Below, piece by piece: positions 50,301 through 62,407 of a stretch of DNA of 64,000 nt. Below the pieces are notes generated by a model, which was not told the DNA's origin, did not search any database, and worked only from the letters and a program-made list of their open reading frames with translations. The position numbers were made by a program, and so were the translations under genes. The first letter of the stretch is position 1, and the number at the start of each line of letters is the position of its first letter. This DNA is from Oryzias latipes (Eukaryota; Chordata; Actinopteri; Beloniformes; Adrianichthyidae). The DNA is taken from NCBI RefSeq assembly GCF_002234675.1, contig NC_019866.2, forward strand, positions 8,275,261 through 8,339,260. Direction: 5' to 3'.

Positions 50301-53300
50301 GCATTACAGACACGATTACAGTGTGAGAGACTAAATGGCTTGGATCACACAGGAATGTCTCATTTGATTTTAAAAAAATCATTCTGTAAAGAGTAAATTA
50401 ATTCACAGCACTTTGTTTGTTTTTAAAGTACTGTCAAAGTCCCATGTTTTGCATAAAAAAATCAGACAAAAAGAAAACGATTTTCCATCCATATTTTTCC
50501 AATTATCTTTTATACCCCTGTTACTATGGACTGGAGGGGACATTTTCAGTGTATAGTACTGTGTAATTATAGATCCTGATAATTCTGTGTTTCATTGCTT
50601 TATATATCACATTGACGTGGAACTAAAAGCCTGCCAGCTTGAGTTGCGTCTGTCCACTGCATTACAAGGGAGAATAATTTTAGCAGTATTGACCGTCTCC
50701 AGCGTCTGGGCTCAGACTCAGGGACATGCATTTGAGCCATGAAGCTCTGTGCTCCCAGTCCTCTGGAGCTAAATGGAAAGATGCCAAAAGATAAATATCA
50801 CATTTTCCTTGATTGCTGTCTGATTCTCATCAGCCGGTTAATCATGATGTGTAAATGTTTCCCCATTCGAGCGAGGGGATAGAGACATTAACATGCACAC
50901 AACCACAAACCGAGCAGGCAGTCATAACAAGCACAAGTGGGGGGAAGGGGGTGTCCAAGAGCATGATACTGACTTGTTAGTGGGTGTTGTGACATTGGCG
51001 AGGATGGTGAAGTTGCTTCTTACAGTTCGTAGGCTTGCCAACACCTGGGGGATGGATGGACAGCGTAGGAGGGAGAGAAGGAGGAGGGAAGAGGAAGGAG
51101 CAGGAGGTAGTGGGGACAAGTTCACTGCTTTAATTCACCAGATATTCTTATAACAAACATCTGACTTTTCAAAAATAGCGAACATACCTGAGCAAAGGGG
51201 GTGACAATCATGTCTTCGGCGTGCCTGTGGGGCCAAAACACAAAGAATATGAATGGGAGAATTGTTTTTACAGGGGGGAGTGTGAGCAGCTTTGGTTCTC
51301 AGGATTAGTATTTGCGTCTGTGAGAGGGAAATTACAAAAACCCACATGGGTCTAACTTTATAAAACACTGGTGGAGGATTTGAATGCTTATTCAAAGATA
51401 GGCCAGGAAGCAGCACTTAATTTAATGCCTGGAACGGATCCATTAGCATAATGCCTGCATAATTACAATCATAACCATAGCTTTCTTGATTGGTGTAATA
51501 TACAGTTGCTGCCCTGTGAGTGTCTGTGTGTGGATGGTTGCGGCATCCTGACAGATTCAGGCTGATGGCTTACCCCTCACTGTTGATGGAGGAGTTGCGT
51601 GACATGGTTTTGGGGGATGTGTCGTAGTCGGAGTCTGAGCGGTAGAGGAAAGACTCCCTGCGCTGGCTCTGGGGGAAGGAAGGGTGGAGCACCAAGCCAG
51701 GACTCGCCTGCGAGTCCATGGGGCTGCGGCCTGGTGAGGGACCATTTTCTGAATCGAAGCTTGAGCGGAAAAGAGGAGGAAAGCCTGTTACATTTGAGTC
51801 AAGAAGGGGCCTTTGCTGCTTTCTCATTTGTTGTAGTGACAACAAACAGAAGACAGATTACCCTGAAGGCTGAGGCGTAATCACTGTTGAGGCAGGAGAG
51901 ATAATGGGGCATGCAGCTATGACTGAGCAAGACTGTTGTACGGGCAAAATGCCAGTCCAGAAGAAGTAAACTTCAGTGCCAAGTCATTTTTCAGAGAATC
52001 ATTTTTAAGTCAGCAAAGTTAGCGACGTCAGTGTCAGATTCTCTCCAGGGCAAAAGCTGTCTTTTGGGAGAGATGAGTGATTTCGATTTATGCTGAGATC
52101 ACTTTAGCGCCCTCAGGGGTTGAACTCTGATCACTCTTTTCACATGACCAGGCCCCTGTTAGAATTCCATAAACACACGACGATGCAGTAGTTCTGCATC
52201 AAACCAAGTGTTCTATGGACAAATAAATACTCTGCACCCTAGAGCTCACTTAGTTCAGTAAAATGTATCAACCTGGGTTTAAACGTCTGAACGCTAGCAG
52301 AGCATTTTAGATTTTCCCTCTTTCTCCGCCGTTTTTTATTTTTGCTTTAAAGGGGAATAAAATACAAGTTACACATCCTTTCTCTGAAATCTATTACTTT
52401 GACACCTTCATTCTTCTGCAAGATTCAACAAACCACCCTGGAACCAAATCCACTAAAACAGAAATGAAGTCAGAGGGAATAGCAAGCCTTAAAATTATGG
52501 GAATAACAAAATAGACATTAATTAAATGCTCTGAATTATGTTGATTAAAGATACCCTCTTTGGTTTTTTCATGCTAAAAAAGACACATATTATGTTAATA
52601 AATAGATAAAATTGTGACTTTTCCTTTAAAATAATTTTCAAAGGACATGTCATCCTATTTTTATCTATATTTATTTAAGGACAACCTCAGTCCCCCCCCC
52701 CCCCCCCATCTTTTTATAAACTTGTAATTGCTTAAAGTTTAATTTCCAAATTTAAACCTGCTATTTTCAGAACTGTTCTGTTCTTTTTAAATTGGCCTCT
52801 TCAATCCCCAGCAGAGTTTGTGAGTCTGGAAACAGATCAATTATCATAAAACAACTTTCCTCCATAATGAAAAACACATCAAAACTGTTTGCCAGGGGGA
52901 AACTCTGCAAACTGCACGCGTTAATCCCCGTTTTTATTTCTGTCTTTGAACTTGAGAGTGATTATCAGACTCTGACATTCTCAGTTTAGTCAAACGTAAA
53001 GGTTATCACCCCGTGTGTATGGAGAGATTGGCTTTTAAAGCTTCCTTGGTGAGTTTTGTTACAGCCTCGTTGCATCAATGTATGAAATGCTCGTTTCTAA
53101 CATGACCTGAAGATAAAAATCTCACACCACTGAACCTCCTTAATGGGACTCAGTCAGGCTGTTTAGAAGTGGGTCACATGAAAAATTCGTGGCTGGGTGC
53201 GCTGTACCTGTAAATACAGTGAGATGAACGCCTGCGCTCTTCAATACTGCGGTTCAGCTTCAAGCGGCGGAAGAGAGCTGAGCCCCAGTGTCCTCGTGAT

Positions 53301-53401
53301 TGATCATCGGGTGACAGAGGTGAGGTGAGTGAGGGGGCAGGAGGTGGACCCTCAGGACTATCCCACAACCTCAGCTGTCTTGTCAGCTTCCTCTGACTCA
53401 T
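41372..53401 (-). CDS. pde4a: pde4a, cAMP-specific 3',5'-cyclic phosphodiesterase 4A (long form)
   Basis: Hydrolyses cAMP. Coding exons: 53401-53208, 51759-51574, 51224-51188, 51044-50974, 50232-50183, 49413-49301, 44945-44852, 44780-44617, 44530-44432, 44313-44149, 44076-43977, 43832-43678, 43586-43464, 42269-42087 and 41875-41372 (TGA): 2238 nt, 745 residues. UCR1 carries the PKA site in [18 protein letters not shown]2 has [14 protein letters not shown] and FKRMLNREL. The catalytic domain shows [29 protein letters not shown] and [16 protein letters not shown], and the ERK docking FQF lies in [10 protein letters not shown]. The tail is about 90 residues, very rich in Asp/Glu, unlike the mammalian PDE4A C-terminus. 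The PDE4A1-type exon at 47043 and linkage identify paralogue A. The long-form 5' exon is less certain than the rest. Confidence 0.95.
41741..41752 (-). other. pde4a: ERK phosphorylation consensus (PQSP) in pde4a
   Basis: The codons at these positions spell Pro-Gln-Ser-Pro at the end of the catalytic domain ([11 protein letters not shown]). PDE4B, C and D carry this ERK site; human PDE4A has Arg in place of the first Pro. Confidence 0.7.
42400..42981 (+). mobile_element. Non-autonomous inverted-repeat transposon, copy B
   Basis: A 582 bp element in the pde4a intron between exons 42269-42087 and 43586-43464, inverted relative to copy A. It starts AAGTCCCACTCC and ends with the complement of AAGACCCACTCT. 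No open transposase frame. Confidence 0.7.
44946..47042 (-). other. pde4a: pde4a intron between the short-form first exon and the FKRM exon
   Basis: Holds no coding exon. It contains an RFX X-box at 45510-45523 and a short (CTC)n tract at about 45627-45647. Confidence 0.7.
45510..45523. promoter_or_regulatory. RFX X-box palindrome
   Basis: GTTGCCATAGCAAC fits the RFX consensus exactly (GTTGCC, AT spacer, AGCAAC). An additional half-site ATGGCAACC lies just upstream at 45495-45503. It is about 1.5 kb into the intron downstream of the PDE4A1-like first exon. Confidence 0.55.
47043..47291 (-). CDS. pde4a: pde4a short-form first exon (PDE4A1-like, TAPAS-1 region)
   Basis: Encodes [15 protein letters not shown] followed by LIGWWDQ, then donor GTAGGG. 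It is in phase with the FKRMLNREL exon at 44945. Human PDE4A1 begins MPLVDFFCETCSKPW and is membrane-bound through the TAPAS-1 helix around the tryptophans, so this exon identifies the gene as pde4a. The initiator position (47108-47106) is ACG, not ATG. The frame stays open upstream to a real ATG at 47291 ([17 protein letters not shown]), which would add 61 residues and give a 611-residue protein; ACG initiation would give about 550. Either is possible. Confidence 0.85.
47292..49300 (-). promoter_or_regulatory. pde4a: Probable promoter region of the pde4a short form, within a pde4a intron
   Basis: Sequence upstream of the short-form exon. It is GC-richer than the flanks from about 47300 to 48400. 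No TATA box is obvious and no long-form coding exon is present until 49301. Confidence 0.4.
49414..51573 (-). other. pde4a: pde4a introns around the three small UCR1/UCR2 exons
   Basis: Contains exons 50232-50183 (50 nt), 51044-50974 (71 nt) and 51224-51188 (37 nt), listed with the gene. The remaining sequence is intronic and AT-rich, with nothing else recognised. Confidence 0.7.
51760..53207 (-). other. pde4a: pde4a first long-form intron
   Basis: No exon is seen. It contains a 16-nt C run at 52692-52707. A second possible acceptor at 51784 would shift the frame and is not favoured. Confidence 0.6.
52692..52707. repeat. Poly(C) run, 16 nt
   Basis: Uninterrupted run of 16 C in the first long-form intron of pde4a. 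Confidence 0.9.
53208..53401 (-). CDS. pde4a: Putative long-form first coding exon of pde4a
   Basis: Starts at ATG 53401 ([14 protein letters not shown], purine at -3) and ends TTTACAG|GTACAG, leaving two bases that pair with the C opening exon 51759-51574 to give ...[19 protein letters not shown]. It has a basic C-terminal half with [17 protein letters not shown]. The frame stays open upstream without another ATG. It does not clearly match a known mammalian PDE4A N-terminus, so it may be a fish-specific isoform; other long-form first exons may lie beyond 64000. Confidence 0.55.
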
Positions 53402-53461
53402 TGCTGCCAGGTCTGGCCCTGCTGGAACCGTGCAGCTAAAGAAAACTCCCCCAGCCTCCAC

Positions 53462-56400
53462 TTACTACTGGCTGTCTCACTGGATGACTGCCTCCCTCCC
53501 ACGCAGGCCCCCACTCATCCACTTTTTACTGCATGCTCACGTCTCAGGCAGACACAGCACCTGAAATATGTGCTGAAAACTGCCCACAATCCACAGCCGA
53601 GTCTAATAAAGAGGCCTTATTCTCCCATCACACCAGCACTGCACTTGGAGGAGGTAAAGTTCATCAGCATACACATCCTTTCCTGTAATCCTCAGGCCCT
53701 GGATGCTGAAATTCACTCTCCTCACATCCACTGTGTTCCTTTGGGGTTTTTTCCAGGCCTCCTTAATCCTTATTTGTGCAGGTTGTTTAAGGTTTCCTGT
53801 TGCTCAGCACAGGAAGCCTCACAGAGATGAGCTTGAATTTCCCCACATCAGCTTAGATTGGCTCCCGCTGCTGCTGCTCCTGCTGCCCAAACCAGACCTC
53901 CGTCCCCACGTGAGCTCCAGATTTCTGCTTCATTCACCTTCACAACTCCCAAGACACCTCTGGTGCAAAAGCAACTTTTAATAATCTTTAACTAACCAGC
54001 CTTTAACCCCCTCGTGCATTTGCCTGCCTCCTTTCCCCGCCTCCCTATCTCAAGCATGTGTTCGCACCATCCTTATCTCAACGCTGACAGTTCCTCTGCA
54101 GCGACAGGAAGGGTGATCAGTAAGAGAAACAGACCACAGGCGCCAGAGCTCAGCAGCACGAGGGGCCTGTGTAACGAGGAGCTGAAAAGAAGACACAAAC
54201 AACCCAGAAAGAGGAGGAGAAAATGAAAAAGTCATGGGGGAAACGGGGTTGACTCATATCCCTGTGTATATGTTTACATATTCCACTAAAGAGCATGGGG
54301 GGTTTGCGCCCAAAACAGCTCCTATTTTGACATCAACACCCGTGCCCACCAAGAGCTATTTCTTTGGCTTTTGGATGTGAACGGACACAATGGCACTGCA
54401 GCACATCCTAAGAGAAGTAATTAGACCATGAAATACCTTTTTCACAAGGTGGGTTAGGTCAAGCACAAGTAAGCCGGCGATGAATTGTAGGAATAAATGC
54501 TGGCCAGCCTCAAGCAGGAATTTGTTTAAACGCATGTTGGCTTTTTTTTTCCCTTTAAACAGACACATTTTACTGTGGCCTTTGTAAAAACTACATTTGA
54601 GCTCCTCCTCGGTTTCTGGTGTCAGGTTTGCTGGTAGCCCGCTCTCTGAGGACTCTCCTGAGGTGGCATTTAGTTCCGTTATAATAGAAGGCTGTGATTA
54701 ATCGCTTCACAACTACACGATTAACCCCACAGTAGCCGCAGTGGCATTTCTTTAACAAGAAAGTGGGGAGTGAGGCAATTTCTTTACAGAAGACAAGAAA
54801 AGAAGTAATTTATCAAAGTCTTGTGAAAGAATCTCTCGGCACAAAAGTGCAAAGTATACCATCAAGAGTTTCTGTTTTCTTTTTTTAAATTATGGTTATC
54901 CCATTTTTAGCCAAAATAAAAAATCTTTTTTTTTTTTAGGACATAGTTTCTGCAGAGCTGCAGGAGTTCATCAGAAATTCACTTCAGAGTTGTGGACGCA
55001 GAGTGCGCCTGACCCCATTTCCCATCATCCATCTGTTTACGCGTTCTACTGCTATCTTACAGCCCCTCAAAACCCCGAGCTAAAATTAGAGGTGTAACAA
55101 AAATGGCAAATAATATCGGAGCTATCCAGCTGTACAGCTGAGACAAGGAAGATGAAGACGGACATAGTCGTCTGAAAGTGGATGGATCAGAATGAAGCTT
55201 TTTCCAACAGCATTTTCCTATCTGCTCCTGATTCACAATGATTTAAGCAAAGAAATTCAGAGAAAAGCAATTTCATGCTGAATTTTCTGTACATATGACC
55301 TCCATCATGAGAAAAATACCATATCAACACATTAAAAACAACAAAATTCAATCCAATCCAATTTTTATTGAAGTAGATTGAATGTTTTCTGGGGTTTTTC
55401 ACAGTAATCCTAAATATATTGTTATTAACAACAGATATGACATCATTTTTTGATACTCCCTATCAATAATATTTAAAACAAAGTTGGCTTCTAAGTTAGT
55501 TTACCTTTGAAGCTTCACATTTTCCTGTATTGTTTATTCCCAAGTGAATACATTTTTCCATTTCCTGCCATCTTATTTCATCCAGACTTTTTTTTTCTTG
55601 CCCACATTTGGAATACAGATGAGAAATCTTTAATTATGCGTGCATTTTCAGACGTGCATGCCTGTACCCACTGTAAATAAACAAGATTGACACAAAAAGG
55701 AGAAGTATTTCATTTTTCCTGTAGATTTTATTCATACCATTGTAGCCAGCAAAAAAATAAAGATATATTAAATAAAAGGAGAAACTGCTGAACGAATTTC
55801 CAGCAGGCTGCTTAAAGCCTGAGCACAACGAAAAACACAAAGATAGGATCTCTTGTCAAGCTGTTTCTCCAATCCGAGTCAGTAGTTTCCTCTTTCTTCT
55901 GACTCCGTCTTTTTTTTCCCCCCCATCTCCCCCTGGAAGGGAGTTACTATAGTTTCCCGACGAAATGCTGGGGATGGATGGCGGAGCTTGTCTTGGAAAG
56001 TCACTCATGAAAAGGTCTGTTTCAAAGACCCATTTTGGGAAAATGTCAAGAATTCTGATTCACTTGACAGTTACCATTGTAATCTCTGGAGAGCTGATGA
56101 AAAGGCAATTATTCTATCTTTTATAAATACAGAGTCCCTGCTCAATAATAGCTGGTGAAATCTCCCGAAATGACTCATGCACACCCCTATATGTGCAGAC
56201 ACACACCAAAACACACACACACCCAGGTTTTGCACAAATGCAGAGGCTTTTGCTTTTCCCTAAACAACCCAAAAAGCCAAATTTGACGCATGTGCAGTCA
56301 CACAGATCAGTGCGGGGCTGAGGGCAGGCCTCCTGGTTTCTCCCTGGGAGAGCAGAATCTTAGGTGTGCATCGCCGTGGACGACGCGATGATCAGAGGTT

Positions 56401-58558
56401 TCACGGAGGACAGGATTTGTGCCGACAGAGTGACTCCTTTCTGCCAAAGATAACAAACCGTTTCTGTCAGGATGGAGAGTAGTACATTAAAGCAGCTGCC
56501 CCTCATGTTGCCATGCTACCTGAACTGCATCGCTGACGCACACCAGAAGCAGCCGTATGATAAGGGCTAATGTGACTTGTTTTGCACGACTGACTCCATG
56601 GTCACTGGTGTGGAAAATGTAGTTTTGTTTTTTTGTTTAGTAATTCAGGGACATCGCAATGAATTGTGTTTTGATAGAGGCATGTTCTGCTCAGGTATTA
56701 TGGAGTTTGATTATTGAATTACCACAGTGCATCCTCTCAAACAAAGTCCTTGCATGTAGAGCAAATGGGGAAAATTGGTCTGTGCTGCAGCAGCGCTTCA
56801 TTTAGTCTCCGCTCTGAATACATTTCTGCAACAAAAGAGGGGAGCTTGATTCCATGTCATTAATACAGCAGGCTTCAAAGGGCTTTGGAGCCCTGAGTCA
56901 ATACAGCGATTAGTTTAATTAAACCATTAAGCCCATATAAGAGTGTAGGGGAGATTTACATACATCCCCTACACTGACCCTTACTTGCCATTGATTATTC
57001 ATTAACAGCCATCATGAGGAAGCCCCTGGCTGGTTTAGGCTGCTGCCGGATCAGCGTTTTCCCAGCAGCCTGGTGGGTGTCAGCTCTCCCTTCTCTCCAT
57101 CTCACTGAGTGCTGCAGTTAATCAGCTCCTTCTGAGGGGATGAACAAACCGTCATATGTTTAAGCTACTTCTCAAAAAGTGAACTCTCAATCCCAGCCCG
57201 GCCTTTTCTTCTTCTTCATTTTTTTTCCCAGCTCACTAAGTTAATGATTAACCTGCCCGAGTCCATCTCCCTCAGTTACCCCACGACACAAACAGACTCT
57301 CCCTGCTCTTAAAGCCTCAGCGGAGAATGACAGTTATTTACTGCCCCCGCTTCCTACTCTGCCAAGCTACCAGGGATGCTTATTTCCACGTGCAATTTCA
57401 GCCCCCACCCACCCATGAGCTGTGCCTCACCCGGGCATTTAGCACCTGGCTGATTGCTACCAGTGTGGGGGTGGCAGTGAGGGCAGTTGATGGGTAGCAG
57501 AGGGGAGGACTCGCAAATTGGGAAAGTGTGCCACTTTTATAGGCACACATAATCACAGCTGCAGCGGCTTTCGATTTTTCTGCACTTTTATCACTCACAT
57601 TGAGTTGTTTTTTTTTTAATGTGAAACACTTTAAGTCGGCTCATTTTATTGAGGCTGCACGCCAATAAATGACACGTCTTGGAGAACATGTCCAGAGAAG
57701 CCGGGCCATCTCCACTTGCCTCAGCTTGCTCTCTGTGAGTTATAAGCGCACACATGCCCGCTTACATGCTAAAGTTGATATTTACAGTAGGATGAACAAG
57801 GATCGTCTGAGGGGAAAAGTTGGCTTCACGCCACATGAGGAAAGAGAGGGCATCTGGCCACCCAAGCATTACAGAGAGGAAAAGCGATGCACTAAGATCC
57901 ACAGAGACAAGGACAAAAGTGCACAGAGGAAACTGTAAATAAAAGATGAGATTATCAACAGCTCATCTATAAAACCTACAAATTCATTAGGGTCTATAAA
58001 TCTGTCACCACCACTTTTTCAATTCATGGCTATAAATTAAAGCCCTTTTATTTTATTTTTGACCTGGCTACTCAAAGCTCATTAAATTATTGAAACTGCG
58101 TGATATCAGAATCATCCTATTATCATACCTCCCAGCATGCTTTGTGCGCTTGTTAAATCCTCCAGAAAGCCTTTCTATATCCAGTTTAGGAAAAAGCTTC
58201 AGTTTTCGATGAGTCACAGATATTTCTCAGATAAAAATGAAAAGAAAACAAATCCTGATGAAAATTCATATCCACTCCATCCCCTACCATCCTCTCCACC
58301 ACTTTATAAGCTGCTGGAGCAAAGCATGTTTCCCACAGAAATGCCAGTATTGAATGGCTGATGTTGGAGAAGCAGTAATTGATTGAATGGTTTATTTTAG
58401 ACAATTTTCAGCAATCAAAAACAAAACAAAAATGCTTTAAAATTATAAAGACATATATCAAATCAGTTTAATATATTAATTAAAAAAATAGATGAGAAGA
58501 AAAAATCAAGGAAAATCGTCATCTTGACATTATAATTGCTCCTAATCACAAATAAACA
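53462..58558. other. Region upstream of the pde4a long-form exon
   Basis: No coding exon is recognised on either strand. It contains transposon copy C (54885-55345). Other stretches may be promoter or intron for more distal pde4a first exons. Confidence 0.45.
54885..55345 (+). mobile_element. Non-autonomous inverted-repeat transposon, copy C (partial)
   Basis: Shares most of the interior with copies A and B, including CCATTTTTAGCCAAAA, GGACATAGTTTCTGCA and GGAGCTATCCAGCTGTACAG, in the same orientation as copy B. The left end is missing or replaced, and the right end is diverged. Confidence 0.65.
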
Positions 58559-58560
58559 TA

Positions 58561-59742
58561 CAGACTTTTTCCAAAAATTAGAATATCATGTAAAAGTGCA
58601 TTCCTTTCCAAAATTGCATTCAAAAAATGAAATTTTAATAGAAAATAGATTTATAGATATAGAGCCCGTTGTTCCAGCTCATAAAACCCACAAAAGCAGA
58701 GTTTCAAAAAATTCGAATACTGTGGAGAAATCTGCCCAAATGTTGCAGGACATGAATGTTTTAAACTGAGTTTCACCAACCAATCATCTACTAAACTCAA
58801 GGATGTCGGTCTTCCACAGATGTCATTAAATTGGTTCAGTTGGATTCAATATGGGAAAACTTCAGACTTGACAATTAGCCAGAAGACAATCATTGATCCC
58901 CTCCAAATATGGGTAAGCCACATACGGAGGCTGACTGTTCACAGAGCGCTGTGTCCGAGCAGTTCTACAGAAAGTTTAATGGAAGGGCAAAATGTGGCAG
59001 GAGAAGATGCTCAAGCGAGACAAACGTAGGCTTCAGCGGATTATCAAAAGGGCAAGATTCACGTACCTGGCAGACATTCAGAAAGAGTAGAAAGAGGTGC
59101 AGGAACAGCATCAAAAACCACCACATTCAGACACATTCGGGGAAGATGGACTACAACTGTCCGGTTCCTCGGGTCAAGACTCTTCTAAATGGAGGAAAAA
59201 CGTCTCAACTGGGCCGAGGAAGGGCTGGACTGTAAACCAGTGGTCCAAGACCCTTTTTTTAATTCTTTTTATGAAAGTGTGCCTTTCATTTGGGTATCAA
59301 GGTCCAAGGATGGAGGAAGACGCTGAGGTTCAAGTGTGAAATCTCCACACTCAGTCATGATTTGGGCTGCAGTTGGTAAACTCTGCTTTCTTCTATCCAA
59401 AATGACTGCAACAGTCTTCCAAAATGTTTTTGAGGACATCACGATTCCCTCTGTTGAGGATCTGAATGGAGATGCAGATTTTATTTTCCAGCTGGACCTA
59501 ATAAAGTACTAACGAAGTAATAAAGATGAATGTTTATAAAAACACTTTATTTTGATTTGATGTGATCATAATCTCTGTCTTGGGTTTTATGAGTTGGAAT
59601 CCCAATTTATGTAGAAAAATGAACAAATACTTGTAATCAATAAAACAGTAGAGTCTGAATCTACAGTACATTCTTTAAAAGTTTTTTGAATGGAAATGAA
59701 CACACTTTTACATGATATTCAAATTATTTTGGAAAGTAACTG
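58561..59742 (+). mobile_element. Decayed Tc1/mariner transposon with TA target duplication
   Basis: An 1182 bp element flanked by TA (58559-58560 and 59743-59744). Both ends begin CAG..(T)TTCC and share GAATATCATGTAAAAGTG at 58581-58598 and, inverted, 59703-59720. Inverted similarity continues inward to about 58700 and 59570 (CTCATAAAACCCA), so the repeats exceed 130 bases. The interior is a broken plus-strand transposase: a segment reads like the Tc1 block around the second catalytic Asp (GDADFIF) near 59470, after which the C-terminal part is missing. It has several stops and is not autonomous. Confidence 0.85.
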
Positions 59743-59744
59743 TA

Positions 59745-62203
59745 TTTCCACTTAAATGTACAGTACACACACACACATGACACATTTAATATAGTGATTG
59801 TCATGTTTGTAATCATCGCACTGCAGATAACATGTTTATTTTAAACAAATTGAGTGATTATTTGCCTTTGGAATGTATGTGAGGTGGTGAATTTTGTGTC
59901 GTGGCCCCGGTTCCCCTCAGCCCTGTCCCCATATGCTGCTGTTCCCCCTGCGTGCCCCCCAGCTGTCCTCTCAATCCGTGTCCTCTCCAGAAAAGAACAG
60001 CTCTCTGCTGGTTTGTGGTCAGATCACAGAACCAAAGATTACAGCAGATTATCCTGCCCACAGGATAACCCACCCACCTTTGCTTGGCCAAATGCAGAGC
60101 GGAGCGCAGCCTGTGAGAACGCAGAACACATGCCTTTCAGCAAGACGCCAGAGGGATCAGCTTCTATCAAACACCTGACAAATGCCACAGAAAAGGGATT
60201 TATTGTACGGCTGACACCATCCATGGTAATCAGCCTTCATTCTGCACTGCAACAGGCTCTCTAAATTGTGAGAGCCAGTCCCATCCAGCCCTTTTAATCT
60301 ATTAATGCACTGTACAAAATAAATTCCAGCAGGATTGCAGGTGGCTCTTATCACTCTGTTGTCATTCATCCGAGGAAATTGGGCTTTTCTGCTCTGAGAG
60401 CAGGAGCCCATATTCCTCAAAACCCACCAGAGGCGTCCGTCACTTCACATCAGCCAAACCTGGAGTTCCTGGAAGCTCTCAGAAGGCTTCTTCAGGTGAA
60501 AACCAACATGTTCTGTCACCTCCTGCGTCACCTTCAGCCTTCAGCTGTGTTCATTTTGTGACCTACCGCACACACAGCTGATCAATCTTAGTTCTTAGAA
60601 TATAATGAAAGTATAAATGCATACACTGCTGCATTCTCACTCAAAGGATCTCTGTAATAAAGTGCATGGAAAGTTATTCAAGCTTATTTACCGGGGAAAA
60701 TGTCCTCAGTCAAGCCTGCACTGGAGCCATCCCCACTTCTTAGCTTGTCGTGCGACCTCCTTGCCTTCAGTCTGCTATTACCAAGCATAACACATGCTCT
60801 GTTTGACTGAGTTCCAACAGGCAAGACATCAAAATCCTCCCTACATCATCTTATCTTGTTTTTTTGAGATTACAATGCTCCTAAAGTGTCCTAGAAAATT
60901 GAAGGATTTGCAGTTCAAGGATGTTTGAGTCTTCTTCAAATACTCTTAAAGCTGAAAGTCGCTGCTTAAATAAATGTCAGTCCTTGCACAGTTTTTTTTT
61001 TGCTTTTTTTGTTTTGCTGTTGTCTCCAGCATACATTATAGTGGGGGCAATGGGGTCAGCGTCTTGACAGAATTGTTATTTTCTTGTTCTACTCCGGCTC
61101 TCCCTTTCTGTTTTTTATTCATAGATTCCTCCTCTGTTTGTGTTTTTTCTTATTCTGTCTCTTTTCTCACTCTGGCTGCTTGCAAACAGATTCATTACAG
61201 GTGAGTTATGTAAAACTGGCACCAGGCAGAAACACTTTTATCTGTGCTCTTTATCGTTCTTCCTTCATGCAGATCCATACTTTCCTATATGGAAATTGCT
61301 CTTTTCCATTCCAGAGGTTCCTGAATGTAAAAAGTAAGCATTATTGAGTCGTGACTCTTCAGCTCCTGCTCTTTTTATAAACCAGTGTTTCTGTAATGAG
61401 CAGCGTTCAGCTGGAGCACCTTGTAGGATTGTTTTACAGGAGCTGCACTCTACTTCTCCTCTCCATTGCTGTTGTGGAAACTGGGACTAAACAGATGGAT
61501 CAACTGATTTAGAGAACCATTTTGAGAGATGACAGATGGAGAGATGTGTTCAGCTGGTGTCCCATATAGTCTGCTGCCAGTCACTTTCAATGAGGAGCTT
61601 AGAGACAAACTCCTTGACAGGAGAATAAGCAGTCCAAAGCAGCAGGAGCGATGGTGTGATATTGATTTGCTTTTTATGCTTAATGGAGTTTCTCAGAGAG
61701 AAAAGTCAAACAGAGGGGGTCTAATGGGGAGAAACAGTGAGGTTCCACGGATTAAAGCTGTGCGTTGCAGGAATTTGGTATAATGAACACCCTTTTAATT
61801 GAAAGGATCCCCAAAAAGTGGAGGGCTCCTCTTGAAAATCCCAATTAGAGCAAACTGTGGTGCAGAAGTGATTATAAAGACAGAGCACCAAAAGAAGAAA
61901 AAAATGGTCTCAAAGGTGTTGAAAGCCCTGTCTTAATTTTTTTTTTTTTTTGTACAACCAAAATGTATAAAACCCCTTCTTGCCCGCCTCCTTCAGTTCA
62001 ACACAAGAGGTAGTATTTTTAACACATCACCCGTAACTCCCTCTCTGCAGGCTGGGGCTGCTGGGCCTCTTTTATTTCATCCAGACGGGAGAGAGATGAA
62101 GAAAAGAAGAAAAAGAGAGGAGTATGAGTCATCCAGTTCTACCTTTATGTCACTGTGGCCCTGTTTCTCCCCGCCATCTCGCTATCATTTTCTCCATCTT
62201 TTC
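59745..62203. other. Non-coding region right of the Tc1 element
   Basis: No exon, RNA gene or recognised repeat family was found. Open frames here are short and lack family similarity. Confidence 0.5.

Positions 62204-62407
<204 letters not shown>

Noticed and set aside
51760..51784. Upstream acceptor for the pde4a UCR1 exon
   Set aside because: The AG at 51785-51786 is usable, but joining it to the 53208 exon shifts the frame; the acceptor at 51759 keeps it.
41372..53401. pde4b, pde4c or pde4d as the identity
   Set aside because: Several residues resemble PDE4B/D, but the exon encoding [14 protein letters not shown] is specific to PDE4A1, and [14 protein letters not shown] matches PDE4A.
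53402..53461. Start of the pde4a exon at 53461
   Set aside because: The codon there is GTG; the first true ATG in frame is at 53401.
58820..59339. Intact protein-coding gene on the plus strand
   Set aside because: The frames are fragments of a broken Tc1/mariner transposase within inverted repeats.
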